This document shows positions 1 to 7,672 of a DNA stretch of 42,484 nucleotides, piece by piece (position 1 is the stretch's first letter; every line of letters starts with the position of its first letter). Location of the stretch: the NCBI GenBank assembly GCA_003278425.1, contig QCFE01000013.1, positions 1 to 42,484 on the forward strand. Reading direction: 5' to 3'. The position numbers and the translations under genes were made by a program. The notes under the pieces are model-generated. The model had not been told where the DNA came from, made no database searches, and saw only the letters and a program-made list of their open reading frames with translations. This stretch comes from Prochlorococcus sp. AG-363-B11 (GTDB taxonomy: Bacteria > Cyanobacteriota > Cyanobacteriia > PCC-6307 > Cyanobiaceae).

Positions 1-11
1 ATGAAAATAAT

Positions 12-728
12 TCAGATAGAAGCGTTAGCCATTGTTTTCCCTGCGGCTACATAAGGACTGACCACAATATTCGCACCAGCAAGTGTTAGTTTATTTGAGG
101 CTTCTTCAGTTTCCGCTCTTGCGATAGTTTTACATTTTGGATTAATAGCTTTTGCACTTAGAACAACGTATAGGTTGGATGCATCTGTAGGAAGCGTTAC
201 TACTATGCTGCGACATTTATTGATTCCTGCTAGCACGAGTGATTCGTCTAATGTTGCATCTGCTAACAGAACTTGAAGCCCTTTCTCTTCTGCTTTGTTC
301 TTAACCAAAGGATCTTTTTCGAGTATTAGTATTTTTATATTCTTTGATTGAAGTTGATCTGCTATTTCTTTGCCGATTCGTCCATATCCACAAATGATTA
401 CGTGGTTGTTCATAACTCTAAGTAGTCTGTGGAATCTTAGCTCTCTCATCTTCTGAAAGTAACCTGAGTCAGAAAGAGATACGAAGTGTTGGAGTGTTAA
501 TTGAACTACAAGAATCCCACCCCCGATTATCACTAATGTCACTATTCGCCCAGGATCACTCAGAGGCTCTACTTCCCCAAATCCAATTGTTGTAATCGTT
601 ATAAGAACCATCCAAAGGCAATCTCCCCAGTCCCAGCCCTCAGTTATTCGGTAGCCTATTGATCCCAATAAAAATAACAACGCTAAAGACAACAGTGGCT
701 CAAGCCACGCATTAACTATTTTTCTCAT
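12..728 (-). CDS. Potassium channel-like protein with RCK/TrkA-N domain, short C-terminus
   Basis: Probable voltage-independent cation (K+) channel of the plasma membrane. Residues 10-30 and 60-80 are hydrophobic and flank a pore loop with the filter TTIGFGE (46-52), close to the K+ filter TxGYG. Residues 108-238 form a Rossmann RCK/TrkA-N domain with the nucleotide loop GYGRIG (114-119). The reading frame ends at TGA (12-14) directly after the RCK-N fold, so the usual C-terminal RCK-C part is absent. Only 11 bases remain before the window edge, so I cannot tell a naturally short channel from a gene cut by a nonsense or frameshift mutation. A GGAG sits just upstream of the ATG. The family call is good; the exact substrate is inference. 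Confidence 0.8.
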   Translation of the reverse strand: MRKIVNAWLEPLLSLALLFLLGSIGYRITEGWDWGDCLWMVLITITTIGFGEVEPLSDPGRIVTLVIIGGGILVVQLTLQHFVSLSDSGYFQKMRELRFHRLLRVMNNHVIICGYGRIGKEIADQLQSKNIKILILEKDPLVKNKAEEKGLQVLLADATLDESLVLAGINKCRSIVVTLPTDASNLYVVLSAKAINPKCKTIARAETEEASNKLTLAGANIVVSPYVAAGKTMANASI

Positions 729-1393
729 GCTCCATATTCTACTATCCAGTAGAAAAATGCCTTTACTTTCATTACTAAATCATATTAATATATTATATCT
801 TTCTTATTATCAAAAAATATTCTCTAATTTTAAAAGTTGGAATGCTAAATATAAATAAGATATTTTTATTTAGTTGTAGTTTCTACCACCTCATAGAATT
901 ATTTAATTGCTAAAGTAGGCAATATTTTATTGCTTAACTAATAAATTTATGTTTAAGAGAATGCATTAGATAGGATTTGTTCTTTTAATAATTAATCTTT
1001 TAATTTGTAGTTTAGCTTACCATAATTAACTCGATAGTGGATTCTGGTGACTTAAAAAGAAAATGAATCCTATAGCTTCAGAAAAGCTAGCTAAATATCA
1101 GAAGGTTTGATTGCTAATCGTTGTGATAACCTTAAAAGTTCTTTTTGATTAAAATTCATATGCTGTTAGCAAGTAATATAGAGGCAACTGTGTATAAAAT
1201 TTATGAAAACTCTCTCTTTGAATCACTTTTATAACCGTGGAGTTGAACACTTTTATAATGCAAATTAATTGAGATTGAGAATTGCACAATAAATATCATC
1301 AGAGTACTAGCTATTGCGCAGCTTCAGCATGATGTAAAGATAAACCTACACTTTTTGATCATGATCAATTAATGGCTTTTAAATGTAAAAAAG
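729..1393. other. AT-rich intergenic gap, no gene seen
   Basis: No open frame longer than about 20 codons with a plausible start was found on either strand. The stretch is very AT-rich. It contains a perfect 14-base palindrome, TTGATCATGATCAA, at 1355-1368, just before the terminator at 1394. I see no tRNA or known RNA motif. Confidence 0.4.
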
Positions 1394-1423
1394 AAAAAAG
1401 GCCTAGATTTTTAGGCCTTTTTT
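1394..1423 (-). terminator. Rho-independent terminator, usable on both strands
   Basis: A perfect 12-bp stem, with AGGCCTA-type arms (1394-1405 and 1412-1423) and a 6-base loop, carries A and T runs on its outer sides. It lies about 50 bases past the stop of the small minus-strand gene at 1474-1641. Read on the minus strand it is followed by a long T-rich tract, so it is the likely end of that transcript. Confidence 0.8.
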
Positions 1424-1473
1424 CTTTTTTACTTGCAAAAATTAAAAGTAGATGGATTTCTGTTATTGCTTAT

Positions 1474-1641
1474 CTATCCATTATCATCAACGTCAAATTT
1501 GGATAAATTGGGTCCTGCAATTGCTCCTACTACTACAAATAGGACCATTGATAGTACTCCAGCTGCGGCAGCTGAAGGGGTAAATCCGCCTATTGCGAAA
1601 GTAGCTAAAAAATTCATGAATGAAGAGCCAAGGCTTGGCAT
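1474..1641 (-). CDS. Small single-pass membrane protein, unknown function
   Basis: A 55-residue protein beginning MPSLGSS. It has one long hydrophobic stretch (about residues 8-43, rich in Ala, Gly, Val and Phe) and an acidic tail (KFDVDDNG). The frame is open 9 codons further upstream to a TTG, but the internal ATG gives the more normal start. A strong terminator follows directly, which supports it being a real expressed unit. The plus-strand frame over the same bases has no hydrophobic or domain pattern and is taken as its shadow. I do not recognise the family; a thylakoid or plasma-membrane location is inferred from the hydrophobic segment. Confidence 0.55.
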   Translation of the reverse strand: MPSLGSSFMNFLATFAIGGFTPSAAAAGVLSMVLFVVVGAIAGPNLSKFDVDDNG

Positions 1642-1807
1642 GGAATGGAATATCAGGAGAGCATACAAACTTCCATGATCAAAGGTAAGAGGTTCGCTTG
1701 ATATCTTCTTATTTAGTTGGACTAGAAGTAAAAAATGATTAATTTTTTTAAATGAAGAACTAAAACTCTGTTAAAGAGCAATCTCTCTCATCGCATTTTA
1801 GGTTTAT

Positions 1808-1924
1808 TCATATTAATCCTAAAGAACCGGCACTGAATCCAATAGCGATGAAAAAAACAAATTCCAATAAATCTCTACTTCCAGTTGGAATTGAAGCTAG
1901 GGCAACGGAAATTCGTTGAGCCAT
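1808..1924 (-). CDS. 38-residue microprotein with one membrane segment
   Basis: A short gene starting MAQRISVALAS, with a hydrophobic second half (about residues 19-38: EFVFFIAIGFSAGSLGLI). An AAGG lies 6 bases before the ATG, a good ribosome binding site for this genome. The N-terminal half is polar and the C-terminal half could span a membrane once. Function unknown. It lies about 170 bases upstream of the 55-residue membrane protein gene on the same strand, so the two could share a transcript. Confidence 0.5.
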   Translation of the reverse strand: MAQRISVALASIPTGSRDLLEFVFFIAIGFSAGSLGLI

Positions 1925-2830
1925 TTGAACCTTGTACTCACAGGTCAAAAGACACTAATCAATATTTCTTTAATGTGTGGCTTGTGAAAGGTGGAATTGA
2001 ACGAAAAATTAGATTTTCTACGGATTTACAAGGTTTTGCATCATTTTGCAGATGATTTAGAAATTCGTGTGTTCCCTTTAGTTAGTTTCTTTCTTACTTC
2101 GTTTGATTTTTATTAAAATAGTACTAATTGCTCCTATATCAAGCCTTAAGGATATGGCTATGAGTATGGAGAAAAAGATTGAAGTCGTCTAAAGTCAATA
2201 GGAAAATTACCAATGATATGAAATCTATCGAACACTTTGCCCTCAATTTATTCCGTGGGAATCTACACTTTGGTATTCAAAACCTATAGGGAGCATGTTT
2301 TGAATAGAGCATGGAAGCAAGGATTAATTGATTTATTGCTTTTTCGATAAGACAGTCTTTCTCTAATATCAAATCCGATCTGACTTTCTCTCCTTTGCTT
2401 TTACCAAAGATGTAATTAACTTTAAATTTTTTTTTTATTCCTTAGAGATCGTTTAGAAAAGAGAAATCGGAACCTTATAGACTCCTCACATTATTTTTAT
2501 TAGGTTCTGATAACTGGGAGCCTGCGTGATCTACCAGGACTCCCTAAAAATTTAAAAGCTCCTTTATAAATTCGATTTCTCCATTTGGGTCTTCCAAGGA
2601 GTTTTAACGGAGCGATCCTCTCCTAAGGTTTTTCTCATAAGACTTAATACATTTACTATATCTAGAGTACTTGCAGGATCAAGGATTCTTCTTCTTCTTG
2701 TTTTTGCCTTGAGCTCCCTGGCACCAATTTCCTTTCATTCAAGAAAACTTTAAAAAGAATCAATGAGAAAGAAACAAGAAATAATTGGATTGATCACAAA
2801 GAATATTGAAAAAGTATAAGATTAAATAGA
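1925..2830. other. Long gap without a convincing gene
   Basis: About 900 bases with no frame that has a start, a ribosome site and a protein-like composition. Short open pieces in all three plus frames around 2180-2350 are interrupted by stops and may be remnants of a lost gene, but I could not assign a family. The stretch contains one strong GC-rich hairpin (2516-2544), listed separately. Confidence 0.4.
2516..2544. other. GC-rich hairpin, candidate small RNA element or terminator
   Basis: GGGAGCCTG (2516-2524) pairs with CAGG-A-CTCCC (2535-2544): nine base pairs with a single bulged A and a 10-base loop, in an otherwise very AT-rich gap. It is followed by TAAAAATTT rather than a clean T run, so it is not a textbook terminator. 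No adjacent gene explains it. Confidence 0.4.
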
Positions 2831-3226
2831 ATTCGATTTCAAATCATCTCCAAGCTTGTTTTTATATACGATGGTGATTGCCCGTTCTGCAATCAGTTTG
2901 CTGAGCTACTTGAATTAAGAAGTGCTCTTCCTGGTATCACTATTAAGAATGCCAGAAACAATCTTCCAGAGATGAGGTCTTTCCTTGAAAAAGGATATGA
3001 CATTGATAATGGCGCTATTTTATTAAAAGGTGATGAAATATTACATGGTGCAGAAGCTATTAACTGGGTTTGCTCTCAAGTAAAAAACCCTTCTGATAAA
3101 TTACTTAAATTACTTGCGATTACTTTTTCTTCTACTTCAAGAACTAATTTAATTTTCCCATTCCTTATTTTGGCAAGAAGAGTTCTTCTCTTTATTAAAG
3201 GTATACCAAGTAAGTTAGTTGTTTAA
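2831..3226 (+). CDS. DCC family thiol-disulfide oxidoreductase (DUF393), no ATG/GTG/TTG start
   Basis: The frame carries the family signature VFIYDGDCPFCNQF, where DGDCPFC holds the CxxC redox pair of a thioredoxin-like fold. A normal DUF393 body follows to the stop at 3226, so the protein is essentially complete at the C-terminus. The open frame extends upstream to a stop at 2807-2809, but between that stop and the CxxC motif there is no ATG, GTG or TTG codon. The coordinates given use the only near-cognate option, ATT at 2831; the first ATG (2972) would remove the active site. Either an unusual start is used or the 5' end has decayed. DUF393 proteins are thought to act as disulfide oxidoreductases; the substrate is unknown. 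Confidence 0.6.
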   Translation: MRFQIISKLVFIYDGDCPFCNQFAELLELRSALPGITIKNARNNLPEMRSFLEKGYDIDNGAILLKGDEILHGAEAINWVCSQVKNPSDKLLKLLAITFSSTSRTNLIFPFLILARRVLLFIKGIPSKLVV

Positions 3227-3249
3227 TTGCTTATAGATCTTTTTTGCTA

Positions 3250-3753
3250 TTAGGTAAGAGCCTCACCTTTATTTCTTTTTGCAATGATAAAAGCTGTGAT
3301 ACCAAATACTAGCCTAAAAATCAACATATCAGTTTGAGTGAAATCAAACGAGGGGTAAATATAAATTGACAGTAGAGTGTATGCAAAAGCTATTAGCCCT
3401 AGTTGCAAACAACGTTGCCTTATACTCCAAATAAAACATGTTATAGGAGTGATCACTATTGTAATTATTGCAATGAGAGAAGGTATAGACCTAGCTCTCC
3501 TGGTATAAGAAAAAGTTAACGCTTTCTTGCAGTTAACTAATTGGGACTTGCTTAATCTAAAGTATTCAGTTTGAGGTATGCGAGAATACTTATAACGTTT
3601 GTGAAGCCTTTTTTCTATCTCTTTGTATGAATCTATTTTTAAGACCTTTACAATTTCATCTGGCTTAAGTGTTTTCATTCTGTTTTTAATATCTTTTGTA
3701 ATTCCAATTTTATATAATTCCTTATTTCTAATTAAATATATGTGGCCAGTCAT
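3250..3753 (-). CDS. GIY-YIG-like (T5orf172/MUG113) domain fused to a membrane anchor
   Basis: Residues 4-85 resemble the T5orf172/MUG113 branch of the GIY-YIG superfamily: HIYLI (4-8) and YKIGIT (14-19) replace GIY and YIG, the Arg in NRMK follows, and TEYFRLS (about 62-68) supplies the conserved Glu. Residues 90-160 hold three or four hydrophobic segments, so the domain is predicted to be tethered to a membrane. The GIY-YIG fold is known for nucleases, but nothing in the sequence proves DNA cleavage here. A second protein of the same architecture lies at 27272-27649. The gene stands alone and converges with the DUF393 gene. Confidence 0.65.
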   Translation of the reverse strand: MTGHIYLIRNKELYKIGITKDIKNRMKTLKPDEIVKVLKIDSYKEIEKRLHKRYKYSRIPQTEYFRLSKSQLVNCKKALTFSYTRRARSIPSLIAIITIVITPITCFIWSIRQRCLQLGLIAFAYTLLSIYIYPSFDFTQTDMLIFRLVFGITAFIIAKRNKGEALT

Positions 3754-3975
3754 TACTACACTCTTTGCTTAGAGGTATAGTAGTTCTTTTCTTTCTCAAA
3801 TTCAAAGCAATTAAAATAGCAATTAAAAAAATTTAAATGTATAAATAATTACCAATATAAAATAGTCTATTGATTCATCAGGCTTTATGAATAATTAGAT
3901 TTCTATAATTCAATTAAAGCCTATACCTTATTTCTAAGGTTGCTTTATCTATGTTTAATAGTAACTATTAAATAC

Positions 3976-4006
3976 TTTTGTAGATTGCCTTTAGCAGTCT
4001 ACAAAA
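3976..4006. other. 13-bp hairpin in the gap downstream of a microprotein gene
   Basis: TTTTGTAGATTGC (3976-3988) and its complement (3994-4006) form a 13-bp stem with one G-T pair and a 5-base loop. It lies 31 bases past the stop of the 59-residue minus-strand gene at 4037. On the minus strand it lacks a T tail; on the plus strand a T run comes 8 bases later. It may be a weak terminator or an RNA-stabilising 3' end. Confidence 0.5.
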
Positions 4007-4036
4007 ATACATTGTTTTTTTAGTGTAAGTTGAGTA

Positions 4037-4216
4037 TCAATCCTTGGCTGCGTAAATATCCTTTGCATAAAAGCTGTTGTAGCCATCTTTAGCTCTCCAA
4101 CGGAAAAGAATTATATGAACAGGAATCACTAGCAAGGCATGAAAAAAGGTAAGCAGATAAAAATCCCATGGAACTCCTGCTTGCCCATAAAATGCGAAAA
4201 GAGGTGATAGGTGCAT
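4037..4216 (-). CDS. 59-residue membrane microprotein, unknown function
   Basis: Starts MHLSPLFAFYGQAG and has a hydrophobic segment (about residues 17-39, DFYLLTFFHALLVIPVHIILF), then a basic stop-transfer (RWRAKDG) and a polar, Tyr- and Lys-rich tail. Composition and topology look like a genuine single-pass membrane protein. No strong ribosome site is seen, as is common in this genome. A 13-bp hairpin lies shortly after the stop. I do not recognise the family. Confidence 0.55.
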   Translation of the reverse strand: MHLSPLFAFYGQAGVPWDFYLLTFFHALLVIPVHIILFRWRAKDGYNSFYAKDIYAAKD

Positions 4217-4410
4217 TGAGTCTGATAATCCGATTATTCATTCTTGATTTTGCCTCTTAATCATCCTTATTGGTTTAATCAATATTTAAAAATTAATACC
4301 TTTTGAAAATAGCGACTCTCAAACGACTGGCATTTCAAGAATTAATGGAAAATCTTGAGACTTGATATAACGTTTTAAAGAGCATGCTCAGATTAAGTTT
4401 TTATGGGATT

Positions 4411-4725
4411 TCATGCAGGATTCCCCATGAAAGAAGGGGTTAGGACTGGAGAACCTGTACCTCCTCCGTCTTGATCATTGTCATCATCATCAAAACCTGA
4501 AATAAGAGCCCAAAATCCACCAAGGGATAAAACTGCAGAGAAAAATATGGCTAAAAAATCTGACTCCAAAATTAAAACACAAATTTTGGAGACCCTAAAG
4601 GATTTATGAGCAATGTGCGAGTGAATATTTTTTAATTTTGATTTGGAAGTTAGCTTTATTTTTAGAATTGAGCAGAAAGTATTTCTTCTTTTGATTCTAA
4701 CCTGCGACTTTTTGTTTTTATTCAT
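4411..4725 (-). CDS. Small membrane protein with acidic Asp/Gly-rich tail
   Basis: The convincing part is residues 55-104: one membrane segment (about 56-76, FLAIFFSAVLSLGGFWALI), an acidic run (DDDDNDQDGGGTG) and a short hydrophobic end. This arrangement is typical of small picocyanobacterial proteins of unknown function. The first 54 residues are strongly basic and unlike the rest; no ribosome binding site precedes the ATG at 4725. The true start may be internal, for example a TTG near residue 54. The gene is divergent from the 62-residue gene at 4743, only 17 bases away, which leaves little room for two promoters if the long start is right. Confidence 0.5.
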   Translation of the reverse strand: MNKNKKSQVRIKRRNTFCSILKIKLTSKSKLKNIHSHIAHKSFRVSKICVLILESDFLAIFFSAVLSLGGFWALISGFDDDDNDQDGGGTGSPVLTPSFMGNPA

Positions 4726-4742
4726 GTTGGATAAGGACTAAA

Positions 4743-4931
4743 GTGATAATTGTATTTTCATATTGGGATGGGATTGTAAGAGGTATGGGAACTGTTCTGG
4801 CTGTTTTGGATCCAAGTATTAAAATTTTCATTTCTCTTGCAGCTATAGCTGGGCCTTTAAGTATTTTAGGAATAATTTTACTTCTCAAGAAGATTGAAAA
4901 AAATAATCCAGAGCGTATTCGTTGGCGTTAG
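4743..4931 (+). CDS. 62-residue single-pass membrane protein
   Basis: Starts at GTG with AAGGAC six bases upstream, a good ribosome site that decides the start. A hydrophobic segment (about residues 27-48) is followed by a charged tail (KKIEKNNPERIRWR). It overlaps the end of the convergent SbcC-like gene by four bases. Function unknown. Confidence 0.5.
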   Translation: MIIVFSYWDGIVRGMGTVLAVLDPSIKIFISLAAIAGPLSILGIILLLKKIEKNNPERIRWR

Positions 4932-7666
4932 TAAGAATTTGACTCGCTGGTTAATTTATCCAAGCTTACTAATGTATTTGCGATAGATTCGTAGGGTTTT
5001 GGTTCACAAGTTAGGAGAATAACTTGCAAGCCTCTTCTTACAGCTTTCTTGAGCATGGTTTTGATAAATTTAATTCGCGATGGGTCAGAGTTTGCAAAGG
5101 TATCGTCAAAAACCAGTGGAAGGCACCCATCATGTTCAGATTTAAGGACATCAGCCATAGATAAACGTAATGCGGCTGATAGCTGCTCTTTCATCCCGCC
5201 ACTTAGTTGATCAAAATTATAGAAATTTTCTCCTCGGCGAATTTGAAGCCCACTAAAACCACTCCCTTGATCAAAGTTGAGTTGAGTTTCATAACCATCT
5301 GGAATTATGGGTTCCAAGTAATTGTCGATAGATTTAACTAAAGGTTTTGTGTAACGACTTGAAAGATCCGCCTGCGCAGCCCTAAAAAGCTTTTGCAATA
5401 ACCTATGCGAATCAGTAAGTCTCTTATATGCTTGGTAGTCAGCTTTAACAGTTTTCAAATGAACTTCGGCTTTTTCAACATGTGCATAAGGGTCTGAGGA
5501 ACTAATGATGTCGCAATTTCTTTTTGCAGCTCCTGCATCTTCAATGAGTTGTTCTTTTGTTTCTTTTATTGAATGGATTTTCGATTCAATCGTTGAGATG
5601 TCAAATAAACTATTAATTTGCTTTAATGAAGAGAGTTGATTTTTTAAAGCTATAATTTTATCTTCAGCTTCCTTGCGGTCTTTATCTATAGAATTAACTT
5701 CAGTACTTAATTTTTGATAATCACCATGATCCTTTTTTAGATCATTAATGATGTTTTTGAAAGAAGTCAGTTCATTAGCAATAATTTTTAGGTGACTTTC
5801 ATTTTCAGTTAAGCCGTCACGAAAAATCTGAAATTCCGATTCGGCTAATTTCATCGATTTTTCTGCTTCATCAAAAGAAGAAGATGTATCAATTCTATTT
5901 TGCTGAATCGTTTGTTTAAGCATTTCAAGTTCAAACGTTTCAGAGGGAATATTGTGGTCATTAAGTAAATTATTTTGAGTCTCTTTCAGGTTCAAAAGAT
6001 CTTTCTTTAATTCAAATTTTTTCTGTTTGTTCTTTTCTAGGTCTTTTTTCATTAATAAAATTTTTGACTCTGATGCTACTTCTATAAAAGTAAGTTGTTG
6101 TTCCAGAGATAATCTCTCCTTGAAATGATTTTCTGCAACTTTTAAAGATTTTAATCCAAACCGAGAGAGTATCCCTAAATATTCTTTTTGTAAATTCTGA
6201 CATTGAATTTCCAAGGACTTAATTTTGTCAGAACCTCCTGGCCTGATTTCAATTTTTACATTGTCTCCTACTTTTAATTCAAAAGTTTTCTCAAATTGTT
6301 TTTGATCTCCAGCGTGAAGTTCTTCCCCATCAATACGAATTTGCTGATCAGATCTTACAACCTTAAGGCTTGTTGCCATTACCTCCTTTCGAACATGAGC
6401 ATTGAGAATCTTTTGATTTAAATCCCTTAAATGTTCTAAATCTGAAAGACCTATGTTTGAGAAGCAAGCGATTTGTTCTTCTATGCTCTTTCGCTTTTCT
6501 ATAGCTTGGTTCGTTTTTGCTAACTCATCGTTAATTCTAGAAATTGTCTCCTTTATATGAGATTGATCTAATAATATTTGTAATAGGGTAAGAGATTGAT
6601 CTAAGTGTTGTATTTGGTTCTTGAGATTTGCGTGCAGTTTTTGTTTTCTCCTTAGTGAATTAGTAATAAATAAACTATTAGCCTCCTGCTTACTCTGAAC
6701 TTCTTTTAAGGAGCTCTGTTCAGCTTCTTTCTGCCTTGTTTTTACTTGAAGTTGATTGAAACTTCCTAATGCTTTTTTAGATGCATCATGACGCAATTGA
6801 ATCGCTTCCAACACCTTTTTAGAGAGAGTTATTTCACTCTCAAGTTGATGGCGCTTGTCGGCAACCTTTTTGATATGCTTTTGTTCCTCTAATAATGCTG
6901 GCAGTTCAATATCTTGTAGATGGTCAATCCTTTCATTGATTTTAACAAGGTCTTCACTGGATTGTTCGTATTCCTTAAGTTTTGAAAGTGCTATCTCAAG
7001 GTCAAGCTCAGCGGCCTTTAATTCCTCTTCACTCTGCCAAAAAGATGAGCTTTTCTTAATTCCACGACTTGTGAAATTTTCGGCTATTACGTCATCAATT
7101 TTTTTAATAACACGTTGATCATGAGCTGATATCTGAATAGCTGCGCCACCAGTTTTTTCAAGTTGAATTAGTAGAGGGTCAAAGTCGTAATAATCCTTGT
7201 CACCCTTTAATAAGTCATCCCCTGCAGATCCTTGTCTGACCCATAAGTGTGCCCACCGTGTCGGTAGTTTGCTTGCTTGGCGACTCCCGAGTGATTCATT
7301 TACACCAAGTAACCCTGCTAAATATTCTTCTGCTTGCGCCCCTGAGTGTTGGCTACCATTGTTTTCATTAAATAGTATTATTTGCCCAGAAGGACCTGTA
7401 AAACATTTCTTTAAGAGATAGATAGCACCTTTTGCTTCAAATCTGATTTGAATTGTTGGATGACCTAAATGTAGATTCGATCTAAGCGCTTGAACAGGGG
7501 CTCCAGTTGCAGTTGCCTTTAAAAATAGTGTGCGATGAAGGGCTTCAATTAAGGTACTTTTACCAGTTTCATTTGCTCCTCCAATTAATGTGATTTGAGG
7601 AGAAAGATCAATGGAGAGATCAGAATGAATTCTGACATTTTTAATTTGACAGTTGATAAGGCGCAT
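4928..7666 (-). CDS. SbcC/Rad50-like (YhaN-like) coiled-coil ATPase
   Basis: A 912-residue ABC-type DNA-repair ATPase. It has Walker A GGANETGKST (29-38), then about 700 residues of Glu/Lys/Leu-rich coiled coil, then the ABC signature LSGGMKEQL (821-829) and Walker B LPLVFDDTF (849-857). Known relatives pair with an Mre11-type nuclease to process DNA ends. No CxxC zinc hook occurs in the coiled coil, unlike SbcC and Rad50, so it resembles the YhaN branch. The nuclease partner gene lies 6 bases upstream in the same direction, so the two are co-transcribed and probably form one complex. Confidence 0.88.
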   Translation of the reverse strand: MRLINCQIKNVRIHSDLSIDLSPQITLIGGANETGKSTLIEALHRTLFLKATATGAPVQALRSNLHLGHPTIQIRFEAKGAIYLLKKCFTGPSGQIILFNENNGSQHSGAQAEEYLAGLLGVNESLGSRQASKLPTRWAHLWVRQGSAGDDLLKGDKDYYDFDPLLIQLEKTGGAAIQISAHDQRVIKKIDDVIAENFTSRGIKKSSSFWQSEEELKAAELDLEIALSKLKEYEQSSEDLVKINERIDHLQDIELPALLEEQKHIKKVADKRHQLESEITLSKKVLEAIQLRHDASKKALGSFNQLQVKTRQKEAEQSSLKEVQSKQEANSLFITNSLRRKQKLHANLKNQIQHLDQSLTLLQILLDQSHIKETISRINDELAKTNQAIEKRKSIEEQIACFSNIGLSDLEHLRDLNQKILNAHVRKEVMATSLKVVRSDQQIRIDGEELHAGDQKQFEKTFELKVGDNVKIEIRPGGSDKIKSLEIQCQNLQKEYLGILSRFGLKSLKVAENHFKERLSLEQQLTFIEVASESKILLMKKDLEKNKQKKFELKKDLLNLKETQNNLLNDHNIPSETFELEMLKQTIQQNRIDTSSSFDEAEKSMKLAESEFQIFRDGLTENESHLKIIANELTSFKNIINDLKKDHGDYQKLSTEVNSIDKDRKEAEDKIIALKNQLSSLKQINSLFDISTIESKIHSIKETKEQLIEDAGAAKRNCDIISSSDPYAHVEKAEVHLKTVKADYQAYKRLTDSHRLLQKLFRAAQADLSSRYTKPLVKSIDNYLEPIIPDGYETQLNFDQGSGFSGLQIRRGENFYNFDQLSGGMKEQLSAALRLSMADVLKSEHDGCLPLVFDDTFANSDPSRIKFIKTMLKKAVRRGLQVILLTCEPKPYESIANTLVSLDKLTSESNSY

Positions 7667-7672
7667 ATCTAT

